Below are positions 16,844 through 24,537 of a DNA stretch of 64,000 nt, in pieces. The stretch's first letter is position 1. Every line of letters begins with the position of its first letter. The stretch covers positions 4,955,501 to 5,019,500 of the forward strand of contig NZ_JBANRJ010000001.1 in the NCBI RefSeq assembly GCF_037154075.1, written 5' to 3'. A program made the translations under genes and the position numbers. The DNA comes from Sphingobium aromaticiconvertens (GTDB lineage: Bacteria; Pseudomonadota; Alphaproteobacteria; Sphingomonadales; Sphingomonadaceae). The notes under the pieces are model-generated. The model was not told the origin of the DNA. It did not search any database and saw nothing but the letters and a program-made list of their open reading frames with translations.

Positions 16844-17374
16844 ATGATTCGGACTATGGGAGCCACAGTGAACAGCGCGATCGAAGGCAAATTCTTCCGC
16901 CAGATACTTGGCCATTATCCAACCGGGGTCTGCGTCGTGACGGCTGTCGAGCCGGAAGGCACGTCGGCGGGCATGGTGGTCGGCTCGTTCACCTCCGTGT
17001 CGTTGCATCCGCCCCTGGTCGCCTTCTTTCCCGACAAGAAATCGACCAGTTGGCCCCGGATCGAACGGGCGGGGCGCTTCTGCGTCAACATCCTGGCCGA
17101 TGATCAGGAGGAAGTATGCCGCACCTTTTCCCGTCCCAGCGAAGACCGCTTCGCCACGATCCCCCATCGCCTGTCGGACGGCGGTTCCCCGATCCTGGAT
17201 GGCGCGCTGGCGTGGATCGATTGCACCCTTCATGCGGTGCATGAAGCAGGAGATCACCATATCGTGCTGGGCGAAGTGCAGGCGCTGAATACAGAGCGCG
17301 ACGGACGCCCCCTGCTGTTCTTCAAGGGAGGCTATGGACAATTTGCGCCAATGACGGGAATGGACGCACATTAG
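16844..17374 (+). CDS. Flavin reductase family protein
   Basis: A 176-residue protein. ATG 16844 is chosen because AGGAAAGG stands just upstream, while the open frame before it (from 16739) has no recognisable domain. The FMN-binding split-barrel motifs HYPTGVCVVTA, GMVVGSFTSVSLHPPLVAFFPDKKSTSWPRI and FCVNILADDQEEVCRTFS are typical of the HpaC/flavin-reductase-like family, followed by DHHIVLGEV and PLLFFKGGYGQF. It would supply reduced flavin to a monooxygenase, or act as a flavoprotein oxidoreductase. No partner oxygenase adjoins; the P450 at 22292 is not a usual partner. Confidence 0.88.
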   Translation: MIRTMGATVNSAIEGKFFRQILGHYPTGVCVVTAVEPEGTSAGMVVGSFTSVSLHPPLVAFFPDKKSTSWPRIERAGRFCVNILADDQEEVCRTFSRPSEDRFATIPHRLSDGGSPILDGALAWIDCTLHAVHEAGDHHIVLGEVQALNTERDGRPLLFFKGGYGQFAPMTGMDAH

Positions 17375-17475
17375 CCCGCTCGGCCATGAAAATGCTGTTG
17401 CATAAATGACTTGGTCTTCATGCTTTGTTTTCGCAGTTGCGATAATGGATTGCCATATCGATAGCGCCGGGGTTA

Positions 17476-17520
17476 GACCCTGCGCCGGGGACGCTGGTTA
17501 ACGGAGCCAGCGTAAGGGTC
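17476..17520 (+). ncRNA. Candidate structured leader upstream of kdsD
   Basis: A closing stem GACCCT/AGGGTC (17476-17481 with 17515-17520) encloses a purine-rich GCGCCGGGG bulge and an inner 7-bp hairpin ACGCTGG/CCAGCGT (17491-17497 with 17507-17513). It lies about 70-115 nt upstream of kdsD. It could be a leader regulating kdsD or part of a small RNA. I know no family that matches it. Confidence 0.3.
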
Positions 17521-17589
17521 GCGGAACTTAAAATGGGACGAAGCGTCTTTTGACGTCCGTCCCCGCATATTCAAGCCGTCGAGGCTGGA

Positions 17590-18624
17590 ATGCGTGGAAA
17601 ACAAAAGGGTGAACGCGTGTCGATAGCTACGAAAATCGTGCCATTCGGGTCTGGCGGTCGAATCATTGAAACAGCCTGCCGAACGCTTTCGATCGCGGCC
17701 AAGGGGGTCAATGCCCTCGAAGCGCAATTTGCAGAGCCGGAATTCGCGGCGACTTTTACCCGCCTCGTCGGACTCGTAATGAATATCCGCGGCCGCGTAA
17801 TCGTTACCGGCATGGGCAAGAGTGGAATCGTCGCGCGCAAGATGACAGCGACGCTAACCTCTACCGGGACACCAGCCATCTATCTGCATCCCGCTGACGC
17901 TGGACATGGCGATCTGGGCATGGTGACACCGGACGATGTCGTTCTGATGCTGTCGCATTCCGGGGAAACGAGCGAACTCGGACCGATCATCCAATATTGC
18001 AAGCGGTTCGCTATTCCCCTGATAGGCATGACGGCCAGGGTGCGCAGCACCGTGGCGCAAGCCGCCGACATCTATATTCGCCTGCCCGCCGTCAAGGAAG
18101 CCTGCCCCAATGCACTGGCGCCGACAACATCGACGACCGTGCAGATGGCCTTTGGCGATGCGCTGGCAATCGCGCTGATGGAAATGCGCGGTTTTTCCGC
18201 TGATGATTTCCACAAATTTCACCCCAATGGCCGTTTGGGCGCGCAGTTGCTGAAAATCCGCGACCTGATGGCATCGGGTGAGGATGTGCCCCGCGTGCGC
18301 GAGGATGCGTCCCTGCTGGATGCGACCATCGAAATGACCCGAGCGCGTCTGGGCGGCACAGCGATCGTCGACGCACAGGGGCAGTTGATTGGCGCCTTTA
18401 CCGATGGCGACCTGCGCCGCACCGTAACCGGCAAGCAGGATCTGACCGTGGAAGTCGGTCGCTTCATGACATTATCGCCACTCTCGATCGGTCCCGATGA
18501 TCTGGCTTCGGATGCCCTGCGCGAGATGCATGACCGCAACGTCCTGCTGCTCTTCGTCTGTGAGAAGGGCAAGCTGGTGGGCGCGGTGCATATGCATGAC
18601 CTGCTGCACGCCGGGGTCGCCTGA
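17590..18624 (+). CDS. kdsD: Arabinose-5-phosphate isomerase (KpsF/GutQ family)
   Basis: A 344-residue enzyme that converts ribulose-5-phosphate to arabinose-5-phosphate, the first step of KDO synthesis. The SIS domain (about 40-200) carries GRVIVTGMGKSGIVARKMTATL, HPADAGHGDLGM and SHSGETSEL; two CBS domains follow (about 215-340). GAGG precedes the ATG; GTG 17617 is an alternative. Its stop codon overlaps the apparent CTG start of kdsB, and kdsA lies convergently 1.4 kb away, so the three KDO supply genes are clustered. A structured intergenic region of about 215 nt precedes it. Confidence 0.95.
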   Translation: MRGKQKGERVSIATKIVPFGSGGRIIETACRTLSIAAKGVNALEAQFAEPEFAATFTRLVGLVMNIRGRVIVTGMGKSGIVARKMTATLTSTGTPAIYLHPADAGHGDLGMVTPDDVVLMLSHSGETSELGPIIQYCKRFAIPLIGMTARVRSTVAQAADIYIRLPAVKEACPNALAPTTSTTVQMAFGDALAIALMEMRGFSADDFHKFHPNGRLGAQLLKIRDLMASGEDVPRVREDASLLDATIEMTRARLGGTAIVDAQGQLIGAFTDGDLRRTVTGKQDLTVEVGRFMTLSPLSIGPDDLASDALREMHDRNVLLLFVCEKGKLVGAVHMHDLLHAGVA

Positions 18625-19430
18625 GCATAATCGTCGCCATTCCCGCACGGGCGGGATCGTCCCGCCTTCCGCGTAAACCCCTGCGTCTGATCGCGGGCGT
18701 CAGCCTGCTGCATCGCACGATCGCGATGGCCCGCGCTGCCTTGACGGGGCAAGCGGGTATCAGGTTGATCGTCGCAACGGATGACGCGGAAATCGCCGAT
18801 CATGCACAGGCTATCGACTGCCCGGTGGTGATGACCGACAGCGCCATTGCAACCGGATCGGGCCGCGCGCTCGCCGCCGCACTGGCGCAGAGTCAGCCCC
18901 CGGAATTCGTCGTCAATCTGCAAGGCGACTCGCCTTTCCAACCACATGGCGCACTGGCGGCCGTCATTGCCGCGCTGCGCGACGGGGCAGAGGTGGCGAC
19001 GCCGGTCATCAGCCTCGACTGGACAGCGCTCGACGCCTTGCGGGACCACAAGACCCGCTCCCCTTTCAGCGGCACGACCTGCGCGCGCGGGACCGATGGC
19101 AGGGCGCTCTGGTTCTCCAAGGCCATCATCCCTGCCATCCGGGGAGAGGAGGCGCTGCGCGTCGCAGGGCCGCGTTCGCCGGTATGGCGGCATGTGGGCC
19201 TCTATGCCTATCGGCTGGAAGCGTTACGGCGGTTCGAGGCGACAGCGCCGACCATGCTGGAAACGCTGGAAGGACTTGAGCAGCTACGCCTGCTGGAACT
19301 GGGCATCCCGGTGACGACGGTCGAGGTCCAGCCCGCCACGTTCGACAGCTCGGGTATCGATACGGAGGCCGACATCACCCGCGTGGAAGCGCTGATCGCC
19401 AAATATGGCGATCCGCATTCGGGACGATGA
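18621..19430 (+). CDS. kdsB: CMP-KDO synthetase, starting at a non-standard codon
   Basis: A 269-residue enzyme that activates KDO with CTP. The conserved N-terminus is SIIVAIPARAGSSRLPRKPL, which is encoded only upstream of the first ATG (18726). Reading back, the frame meets a TGA at 18597-18599, and between there and 18726 there is no ATG, GTG or TTG. The best start is CTG 18621, which overlaps the kdsD stop (CTGA) and yields MSIIVAIPAR, as expected for the family; ATA 18627 or ATC 18630 are the others. Other motifs are FVVNLQGDSPF, the VWRHVGLYAYR block and FDSSGIDTEADI. The last codons overlap the next gene (ATGA). Confidence 0.92.
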   Translation: MSIIVAIPARAGSSRLPRKPLRLIAGVSLLHRTIAMARAALTGQAGIRLIVATDDAEIADHAQAIDCPVVMTDSAIATGSGRALAAALAQSQPPEFVVNLQGDSPFQPHGALAAVIAALRDGAEVATPVISLDWTALDALRDHKTRSPFSGTTCARGTDGRALWFSKAIIPAIRGEEALRVAGPRSPVWRHVGLYAYRLEALRRFEATAPTMLETLEGLEQLRLLELGIPVTTVEVQPATFDSSGIDTEADITRVEALIAKYGDPHSGR

Positions 19431-20026
19431 ACGGCCGCATCTTCATCATTCGCCACGGCAATACCTTTGGCCCCGGCGAAACGCCCCGGCGCATCGGGGC
19501 GGGCACCGATCTGCCACTGGTGGAAAGCGGGCGCGCTCAGGCGGACCGGCTGGGCGCTTACTTCGCGAAGCGTGGACTGGCCGTGTCAGCCATCTTCTCC
19601 AGCCCCCTGCTGCGCGCGCGCGAAACGGCGGAGCGGATCGGTGCGGCCCTGCGCCTCGCGCCGGACGGCACGCTGCTCTGGCTGAACGAGATCGACCACG
19701 GCCCGGACGAGGGTCAGTCCGAAGATGCGGTGATCGAGCGTATCGGGACAGAGGCGATCGAGCGTTGGGACCGGCAAGGCATCGCCCCGCCCGACTGGGC
19801 TATCGATGCCGAGGCACGGATCGCGGCCTGGCAGGCGTTTTTCCGTCAGACACCAGCGGGCGACCATCTGCTTGTTACCAGCAATGGAGCGGCCCGTTTC
19901 GCCTTGCTGGCGCTGGGCGCATCAACCGATGGCCTCAAGCTACGAACTGGGGCCTATGGCGAATTGGCGATCGGCCCGAACGGCGCAGCCACCCTGTCCG
20001 GCTGGGATATTCGTCCGGAGGCCTAA
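19427..20026 (+). CDS. Histidine phosphatase superfamily protein
   Basis: A 199-residue protein with the phosphoglycerate-mutase-like catalytic motif IIRHGNT (His near residue 10), the phosphate pocket SSPLLRARETAERIG, the acidic LNEIDHGPDEGQSE and the second histidine position replaced by the segment LLVTSNGAARFAL, where these enzymes usually have a His (SHG). The loss of that second His, if real, would weaken ordinary phosphatase chemistry. It overlaps kdsB by 4 nt and its stop overlaps the stop of convergent kdsA, so it is part of the KDO cluster. It may replace the HAD phosphatase KdsC, which is absent here; that is inference. Confidence 0.88.
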   Translation: MNGRIFIIRHGNTFGPGETPRRIGAGTDLPLVESGRAQADRLGAYFAKRGLAVSAIFSSPLLRARETAERIGAALRLAPDGTLLWLNEIDHGPDEGQSEDAVIERIGTEAIERWDRQGIAPPDWAIDAEARIAAWQAFFRQTPAGDHLLVTSNGAARFALLALGASTDGLKLRTGAYGELAIGPNGAATLSGWDIRPEA

Positions 20027-20859
20027 GCTTTAACCAGCGCGTCGATCGCCGCGAGTTGCTTCAGCATCGGTCCCATCCAGTCCAGCGGCAGCATCACCGG
20101 GCCATCAGATGGTGCGTTGTCAGGGTCCTGATGCGCTTCGGCGAAAATCGCGGCGACCCCCGCAGCGACGGCACTGCGCGCCAGAACCGGGGCATATTCC
20201 CTTTGGCCGCCCGATGCGCTGCCAAGCCCGCCAGGTTGTTGCACCGAATGGGTGGCGTCGAATATTACTGGAAAGCCGGTCTGCGCCATGATCGGCAGCG
20301 ACCGCATGTCGCTGACCAGTGTGTTGTAGCCAAAGCTCGCGCCCCGTTCGGTCAGCAACACGCGATCATTGCCCGTGGACGCCACTTTCTGCGCAACGGC
20401 AGCCATGTCCCACGGGGCCAGGAACTGACCCTTCTTAACGTTCACCACCGCGCCGCTGCGCCCGGCTGCAAGCAACAGGTCGGTCTGGCGGCAGAGAAAA
20501 GCCGGGATCTGGAGAATATCGACAGCCTGCGCCACCGCTTCCACCTGTCCGGCTTCATGAATGTCGGTCAGCACCGGGCAGCCGAACGCTTCGCCGACAT
20601 CGGCCAATATGCGCAGCCCCGCGTCGATGCCGACGCCGCGCTGACCGGACACCGATGTCCGGTTCGCCTTGTCGAAGGAGGATTTGAAGACAAAGGGCAC
20701 GCCCGCTGCATCCGCCGCCACGACCAGCGCTTCGGCCATGAACAGGCTATGGTCGCGGCTTTCGATCTGGCAGGGACCGCTGATCAGGACGAAGGGCAGG
20801 TCGTTGCCAAAGGTGACGGTGCCGACGGAGATATGATTCACTTTGGGGATCTCGCTCAT
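20023..20859 (-). CDS. kdsA: KDO-8-phosphate synthase
   Basis: A 278-residue enzyme that condenses phosphoenolpyruvate with arabinose-5-phosphate. The start is ATG 20859 (MSEIPKVNH); the longer open frame to 20994 covers another small gene. Family motifs seen are LISGPCQIESRDH, FKSSFDKANRTS, GLRILADVGEAFGCPVLTDIHE, IPAFLCRQTDLL, NVKKGQFLAPWDM, TERGASFGYNTLVSDMR and FDATHSVQQPGG. The N in NVKKGQF together with the TDIHE context suggests the metal-independent class, which I state cautiously. A 39-codon gene overlaps its start (ATGA). It converges on the kdsD-kdsB unit with a 4-nt overlap. Confidence 0.96.
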   Translation of the reverse strand: MSEIPKVNHISVGTVTFGNDLPFVLISGPCQIESRDHSLFMAEALVVAADAAGVPFVFKSSFDKANRTSVSGQRGVGIDAGLRILADVGEAFGCPVLTDIHEAGQVEAVAQAVDILQIPAFLCRQTDLLLAAGRSGAVVNVKKGQFLAPWDMAAVAQKVASTGNDRVLLTERGASFGYNTLVSDMRSLPIMAQTGFPVIFDATHSVQQPGGLGSASGGQREYAPVLARSAVAAGVAAIFAEAHQDPDNAPSDGPVMLPLDWMGPMLKQLAAIDALVKA

Positions 20860-20975
20860 TTGGGAGCCTTTGCGAATCGGCGCAAAAGCTGGCCGCGCCA
20901 TAGACCCTTGCCGGGATGATAATTCCAGCAGAACCAGCCGAAGATGAGGCAGGCGAGTAGCGAGGGAAGCGCCAT
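20856..20975 (-). CDS. Small membrane protein, 39 residues, coupled to kdsA
   Basis: The ATG at 20973-20975 is preceded by GGGGAGGG at a good distance, a stronger ribosome site than kdsA itself has. The product begins MALPSLLACLIFGWFCW and continues NYHPGKGLWRGQLLRRF: one hydrophobic helix (about 3-18) followed by a basic, aromatic tail, i.e. a single-span membrane protein with a cytoplasmic positive end. Its TGA overlaps the kdsA ATG in ATGA, so ribosomes can pass directly to kdsA. I do not recognise a family. It may be a genuine small protein or mainly a translation-coupling leader. Confidence 0.68.
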   Translation of the reverse strand: MALPSLLACLIFGWFCWNYHPGKGLWRGQLLRRFAKAPK

Positions 20976-21170
20976 CGGATCGCCCTCCCCGCACATATGC
21001 CGATAGAGCGCCCGGTCAGCGCGCCACCGATCAAGCTCGCTACCACCGCCATTTATGCCATAGGCATTGTCGTGGCGGCGGCAACCGATGTTGCGGTTAT
21101 ACTTTCTATGGTCCAGAAAGTAACAGTAATCGCGTTCGGGTGTCGTCATCATCCGACTAGGGCGGGGCGA

Positions 21171-22295
21171 GTGGAAAAATTCAAGCGTAAAGTCTTCTAC
21201 CTGGGCGGTTTCGATCCCAGAGGTGTCCGATTCTATCATCAGATGTACCGCGAACAGGCGCTCGTGCATGAGCGTCATTCGGGGGAGCATCTTATCGTCA
21301 GCGGACGACGATCGGGACCGGCCAGTTCCGCTCTCTGGACGGTGGAGAATGAGGCTGCCGGGGTGGTCACCGACTATGAATTCTTACGTTGGGAAGATTT
21401 GATCGGGAAGGTCTGGATTCGCAATCCGGCGCTGCTGGTCTGGCGATCTATAGCGACGTATCTTGCACATGCGCGCTTCATGCAGTTCGGGCGAATGCTG
21501 AAATTGCGGCGTGGCCCTGTCATCACCATCCTCTATCCGCCGATATTGGGCGTGTTGATTCCGCTGATCCTTGCGCTGGTCGCGGGGCTTGCGCTGGGAC
21601 TGGTCCTGCCAACTTGGGCGGCGGCACTGATCGGCCTTGGCATCGGCATCGCAGCTTCAGGCAAACCTCTCGCCAAGCTGGTCGTGCCATGGTTGCTGCG
21701 CTTCATGTATTTCAATCATCGGCTGGCGGCGGGCGGACCGGGGATGGAGCTGGACGCGCGGATCAACGATTTCGCCGACCGGATCGCTGCCCAACTCGAC
21801 GAACCCTATGACGAGATATTGCTCCTTACCCACAGCAATGGCACGATCCTGGGCATGACGCTGATGCGACGCATCCTGGAGCGGCGCGGCGGGCGTGTAC
21901 CCGACAGTTTCACGCTGGTGACGCTGGGACAGGTGGTCCCGGTGGTGGCCCTGCGGAAGGATGCGCGCTGGTATCATGACGATCTGCGCGCGCTGGCGGA
22001 CAAGCATTTCCGGCTGGTCGATATATCATCGCCCCCCGACGGCGCAGCCTATTTCGACGTGCATCCATTTCGGCTGGTCAGCGGGGCCAGCCGCCCGCAT
22101 GTCGAACTGCTGTCACCGCGCTTCCACCTGTTCTACACGCCTGAAAATTATCATAGCGGCTGGGCGAACAAATATCAGGCGCATTTCGATTATCTGCGGG
22201 TCGGCGATCGCCTGTCCCCCATCGATTTCATCGGCCTGACGGCCAGCCGCCGGACGATCGACCAGTCGATCGCGCAGTTCAGGACGATTCCTTGA
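21171..22295 (+). CDS. Membrane-associated alpha/beta-hydrolase-like protein of unknown function
   Basis: A 374-residue protein. I choose GTG 21171, which has GGGGCGA upstream and begins at FKRKVFYLGGFDPRG; the open frame to 20997 lacks a recognisable start site. Residues about 118-150 form two adjacent membrane helices (LIPLILALVAGLALGLVLPTW and WAAALIGLGIGIAASG, partly overlapping). The C-terminal part has ILLLTHSNGTILG, which resembles a serine-hydrolase nucleophile elbow (H-S-N-G), then a Rossmann-like FTLVTLGQ. The P450 gene starts within its stop codon (TTGA). Function is unknown; a lipid or ester substrate shared with the P450 is a reasonable guess. Confidence 0.8.
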   Translation: MEKFKRKVFYLGGFDPRGVRFYHQMYREQALVHERHSGEHLIVSGRRSGPASSALWTVENEAAGVVTDYEFLRWEDLIGKVWIRNPALLVWRSIATYLAHARFMQFGRMLKLRRGPVITILYPPILGVLIPLILALVAGLALGLVLPTWAAALIGLGIGIAASGKPLAKLVVPWLLRFMYFNHRLAAGGPGMELDARINDFADRIAAQLDEPYDEILLLTHSNGTILGMTLMRRILERRGGRVPDSFTLVTLGQVVPVVALRKDARWYHDDLRALADKHFRLVDISSPPDGAAYFDVHPFRLVSGASRPHVELLSPRFHLFYTPENYHSGWANKYQAHFDYLRVGDRLSPIDFIGLTASRRTIDQSIAQFRTIP

Positions 22296-23659
22296 AACAG
22301 CCCTTCACCCCGCCCTATCCCGAACCGCCCAAAAACAAGCGTACCCGGATCAAGCGCTTCCTGACCGGCTGGCATAGCTGGATCCATGTGCTGTTCGAGA
22401 AAAGCTATACGATGAAGATGGGCGAAATCCGGATGCCCGGCCAGATCATGTATATCGCCAACGAACTGCCGCTGGTGGACAAGATATTGCGCGGCGGCAC
22501 CGCCTATCCCAAGCATCGCGAACTGGTCCGCAACCTGTCGCCGTTGATCGGCAACAGCGTCTTTTCGGCCAATGGCGAGGATTGGGAAAATCAGCGGGCG
22601 ATGGTCAATCCGGCCTTCGCCCATACCGCGCTGACCAAGTCGATGCCGCTGATGGTCGCGGCGGCGGATGACCTGCTGGCGTGGATCGACGCGGCCGACA
22701 AAGCCAAGCCAGTCGACATTGATCCACTGATGACCCATGTCGCGGCGGACATCATCTTTCGCACGCTGTTTTCGCAAGCGCTGGACGCGGAGCGATCGCT
22801 CATCATTCACAACGCCTTTGGCAAGTTTCAGCGACTGGCCCATTCCGCCTCCATGCTGCGGCTCTACGGCCTGCCCGCGCGCTGGTTCGAGAAACGCTCG
22901 CAGAGGCCCGCCGAGGATATTCATGCCGTTTTCCGGCCAGTGGTGCGGGCGCGTTACGACGGCTTTCATGACGCGGGCGAAGCGCCCCATCGCGACATTT
23001 TGCAGTCGCTGATCGAGGCGAAGCATCCCGAAACCGGCGAGCCCTTCACCTTTCAGCAGGTGATGGACCAGGTGTCGACCATCTTTCTGGCGGGGCATGA
23101 AACGTCGGCCAGCACCATGACCTGGGCGCTCTATATGCTGGCGGAATGCGCGCATATTCAGGACCGTGTTCGGGCGGAGGTCAGCAGCCTCGCTGGCGAC
23201 GCCCCGCTGACCGCAGCGATGCTCAAGGAAATGGGCGCGGTGCGCAATGTCTTCCGCGAGACGCTGCGCCTCTATCCGCCCGTTGCCTTCTTTCCCCGCG
23301 AAGTGCCCTGCCCGATGGACATGCGCGACAAGCATCTGGAGGAGGGCGCGATGCTGGTGGTCGCTCCCTGGCTGACCCAGCGCAACAAGGATAATTGGGC
23401 CTGCCCCCATGCTTTCGATCCCGACCGGTTCGACGATCCCGCCAATGCCGAGATGACCAAGCAGGCCTGGTTTCCCTTTGGCCGGGGACCACGCGTATGC
23501 GTGGGCGCGGGTTTCGCGCAGCAGGAGGTGATGACGGTGATCGCGTCCGCCGTGCGGCGCTATCGCCTGTCCGTCCCACCCGGTTTCAAGCCCGAGCCTA
23601 TCAGCCGCCTGACCATTCGCCCGCGCACCGGCATGACGCTGATGTTCGAGGCGGTCTAA
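22292..23659 (+). CDS. Cytochrome P450
   Basis: A 455-residue P450. The start TTG 22292 overlaps the preceding stop (TTGA). The I-helix oxygen-binding motif AGHETSA is at 267-273, the K-helix ExxR (ETLRLYPP) at 323-330, and the haem-binding loop FPFGRGPRVCVGAG places the ligand Cys at 403. There is no N-terminal anchor, so it is soluble; it needs separate electron donors, and no ferredoxin or reductase lies nearby. The overall layout resembles CYP4/CYP102-like fatty-acid hydroxylases more than the classical short bacterial class I group, but the substrate is undetermined. It is translationally coupled to the hydrolase-like gene. Confidence 0.94.
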   Translation: MKQPFTPPYPEPPKNKRTRIKRFLTGWHSWIHVLFEKSYTMKMGEIRMPGQIMYIANELPLVDKILRGGTAYPKHRELVRNLSPLIGNSVFSANGEDWENQRAMVNPAFAHTALTKSMPLMVAAADDLLAWIDAADKAKPVDIDPLMTHVAADIIFRTLFSQALDAERSLIIHNAFGKFQRLAHSASMLRLYGLPARWFEKRSQRPAEDIHAVFRPVVRARYDGFHDAGEAPHRDILQSLIEAKHPETGEPFTFQQVMDQVSTIFLAGHETSASTMTWALYMLAECAHIQDRVRAEVSSLAGDAPLTAAMLKEMGAVRNVFRETLRLYPPVAFFPREVPCPMDMRDKHLEEGAMLVVAPWLTQRNKDNWACPHAFDPDRFDDPANAEMTKQAWFPFGRGPRVCVGAGFAQQEVMTVIASAVRRYRLSVPPGFKPEPISRLTIRPRTGMTLMFEAV

Positions 23660-24537
23660 GCGCCTACCGGCATCACATCGACCATCGCCCGAATGGTCTG
23701 ACCCGACCCGCCGACAAACAATCCATCGATCGGCGCGACATCGGCATAGTCGCGGCCCATCGCCACGAACAGATGCGCGTCGCCGGTGATGCAGCCATTG
23801 GTGGGATCGAAGCCGACCCAGCCACGTGTCGGGCCACACCATAGCATCACCCAGGCGTGCATCGCATCCGCACCGATCAGGCGCGGCCTGCCCGGCGGCG
23901 GATCGGTGCGGAGATAGCCGCTGACATAGGCGGCGGGCAGCCCCGCCAGACGCAGCGCGACCACCATCACATGGGCGAAATCCTGACAGACGCCGTGACG
24001 GGCGGCAAAGGCCTCCTCCACCGGGGTGCGGGCATTGGTGGCGAAGGGGACATAGGCGAATTCGGTTTTGATCCGCTGGGCAAGGTCGAGCGCAGCGGTG
24101 ACTATGGATCGCTCCGGTTCAAGTGCCTGTCCCACCCATGCGCCGATTTCGGCCAGCAGCGGCGCACGCGGCGAGGCGTAAAGATAATGGGCCGGTGCGC
24201 GGGCACCTATATCGCGGTCGTTGAGTGCCGCCGTCGCCACAGTCCCGATCGTGGGATCGTCGGACTGCGGCGTGATGGGTGCGGAATTGACGCCAGCGCG
24301 GAACCGGCTTTCGATGGAGAGCTGGGTCAACGGGCTGTCGATCGCCACCCGCACGACATGGACTGGCCAGGCGGCCGCCCGCTCCTCCAGCAGATGCGGC
24401 GCTGGATCGACAGTCAGGCCATAATCCGCGGTCCATTGCCCCGGCCAGGCAGCGGGGCGCAGGCGCAGGTTGAAGCGCGCCAGCCGCACCCGCGCGCCAT
24501 AGCGCACCAGCGTTCGATGCCGCACCTCATAGATCAT
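23656..24537 (-). CDS. Transglutaminase-like cysteine protease family protein (short form)
   Basis: A 293-residue protein with the bacterial transglutaminase N-terminal region (about 1-85: YEVRHRTLVRYGARVRLARFNLRLRP) followed by the papain-like core. The triad is Cys184 in HGVCQDFAHV, His227 in DAMHAWVMLW and Asp244 in GFDPTNG. Bacterial members are usually predicted peptidases or peptide-transfer enzymes rather than true cross-linkers. It is the last of three genes in an operon; its start overlaps the end of the ATP-grasp/alpha-E gene by 4 nt, and its stop overlaps that of the convergent P450. No signal peptide is visible, so the site of action is the cytoplasm. Confidence 0.93.
   Translation of the reverse strand: MIYEVRHRTLVRYGARVRLARFNLRLRPAAWPGQWTADYGLTVDPAPHLLEERAAAWPVHVVRVAIDSPLTQLSIESRFRAGVNSAPITPQSDDPTIGTVATAALNDRDIGARAPAHYLYASPRAPLLAEIGAWVGQALEPERSIVTAALDLAQRIKTEFAYVPFATNARTPVEEAFAARHGVCQDFAHVMVVALRLAGLPAAYVSGYLRTDPPPGRPRLIGADAMHAWVMLWCGPTRGWVGFDPTNGCITGDAHLFVAMGRDYADVAPIDGLFVGGSGQTIRAMVDVMPVGA

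Noticed and set aside
22190..23842. 550-codon open frame opposite the P450
   Set aside because: Antisense of an intact P450 with haem motif; product is His/Arg-rich without a domain.
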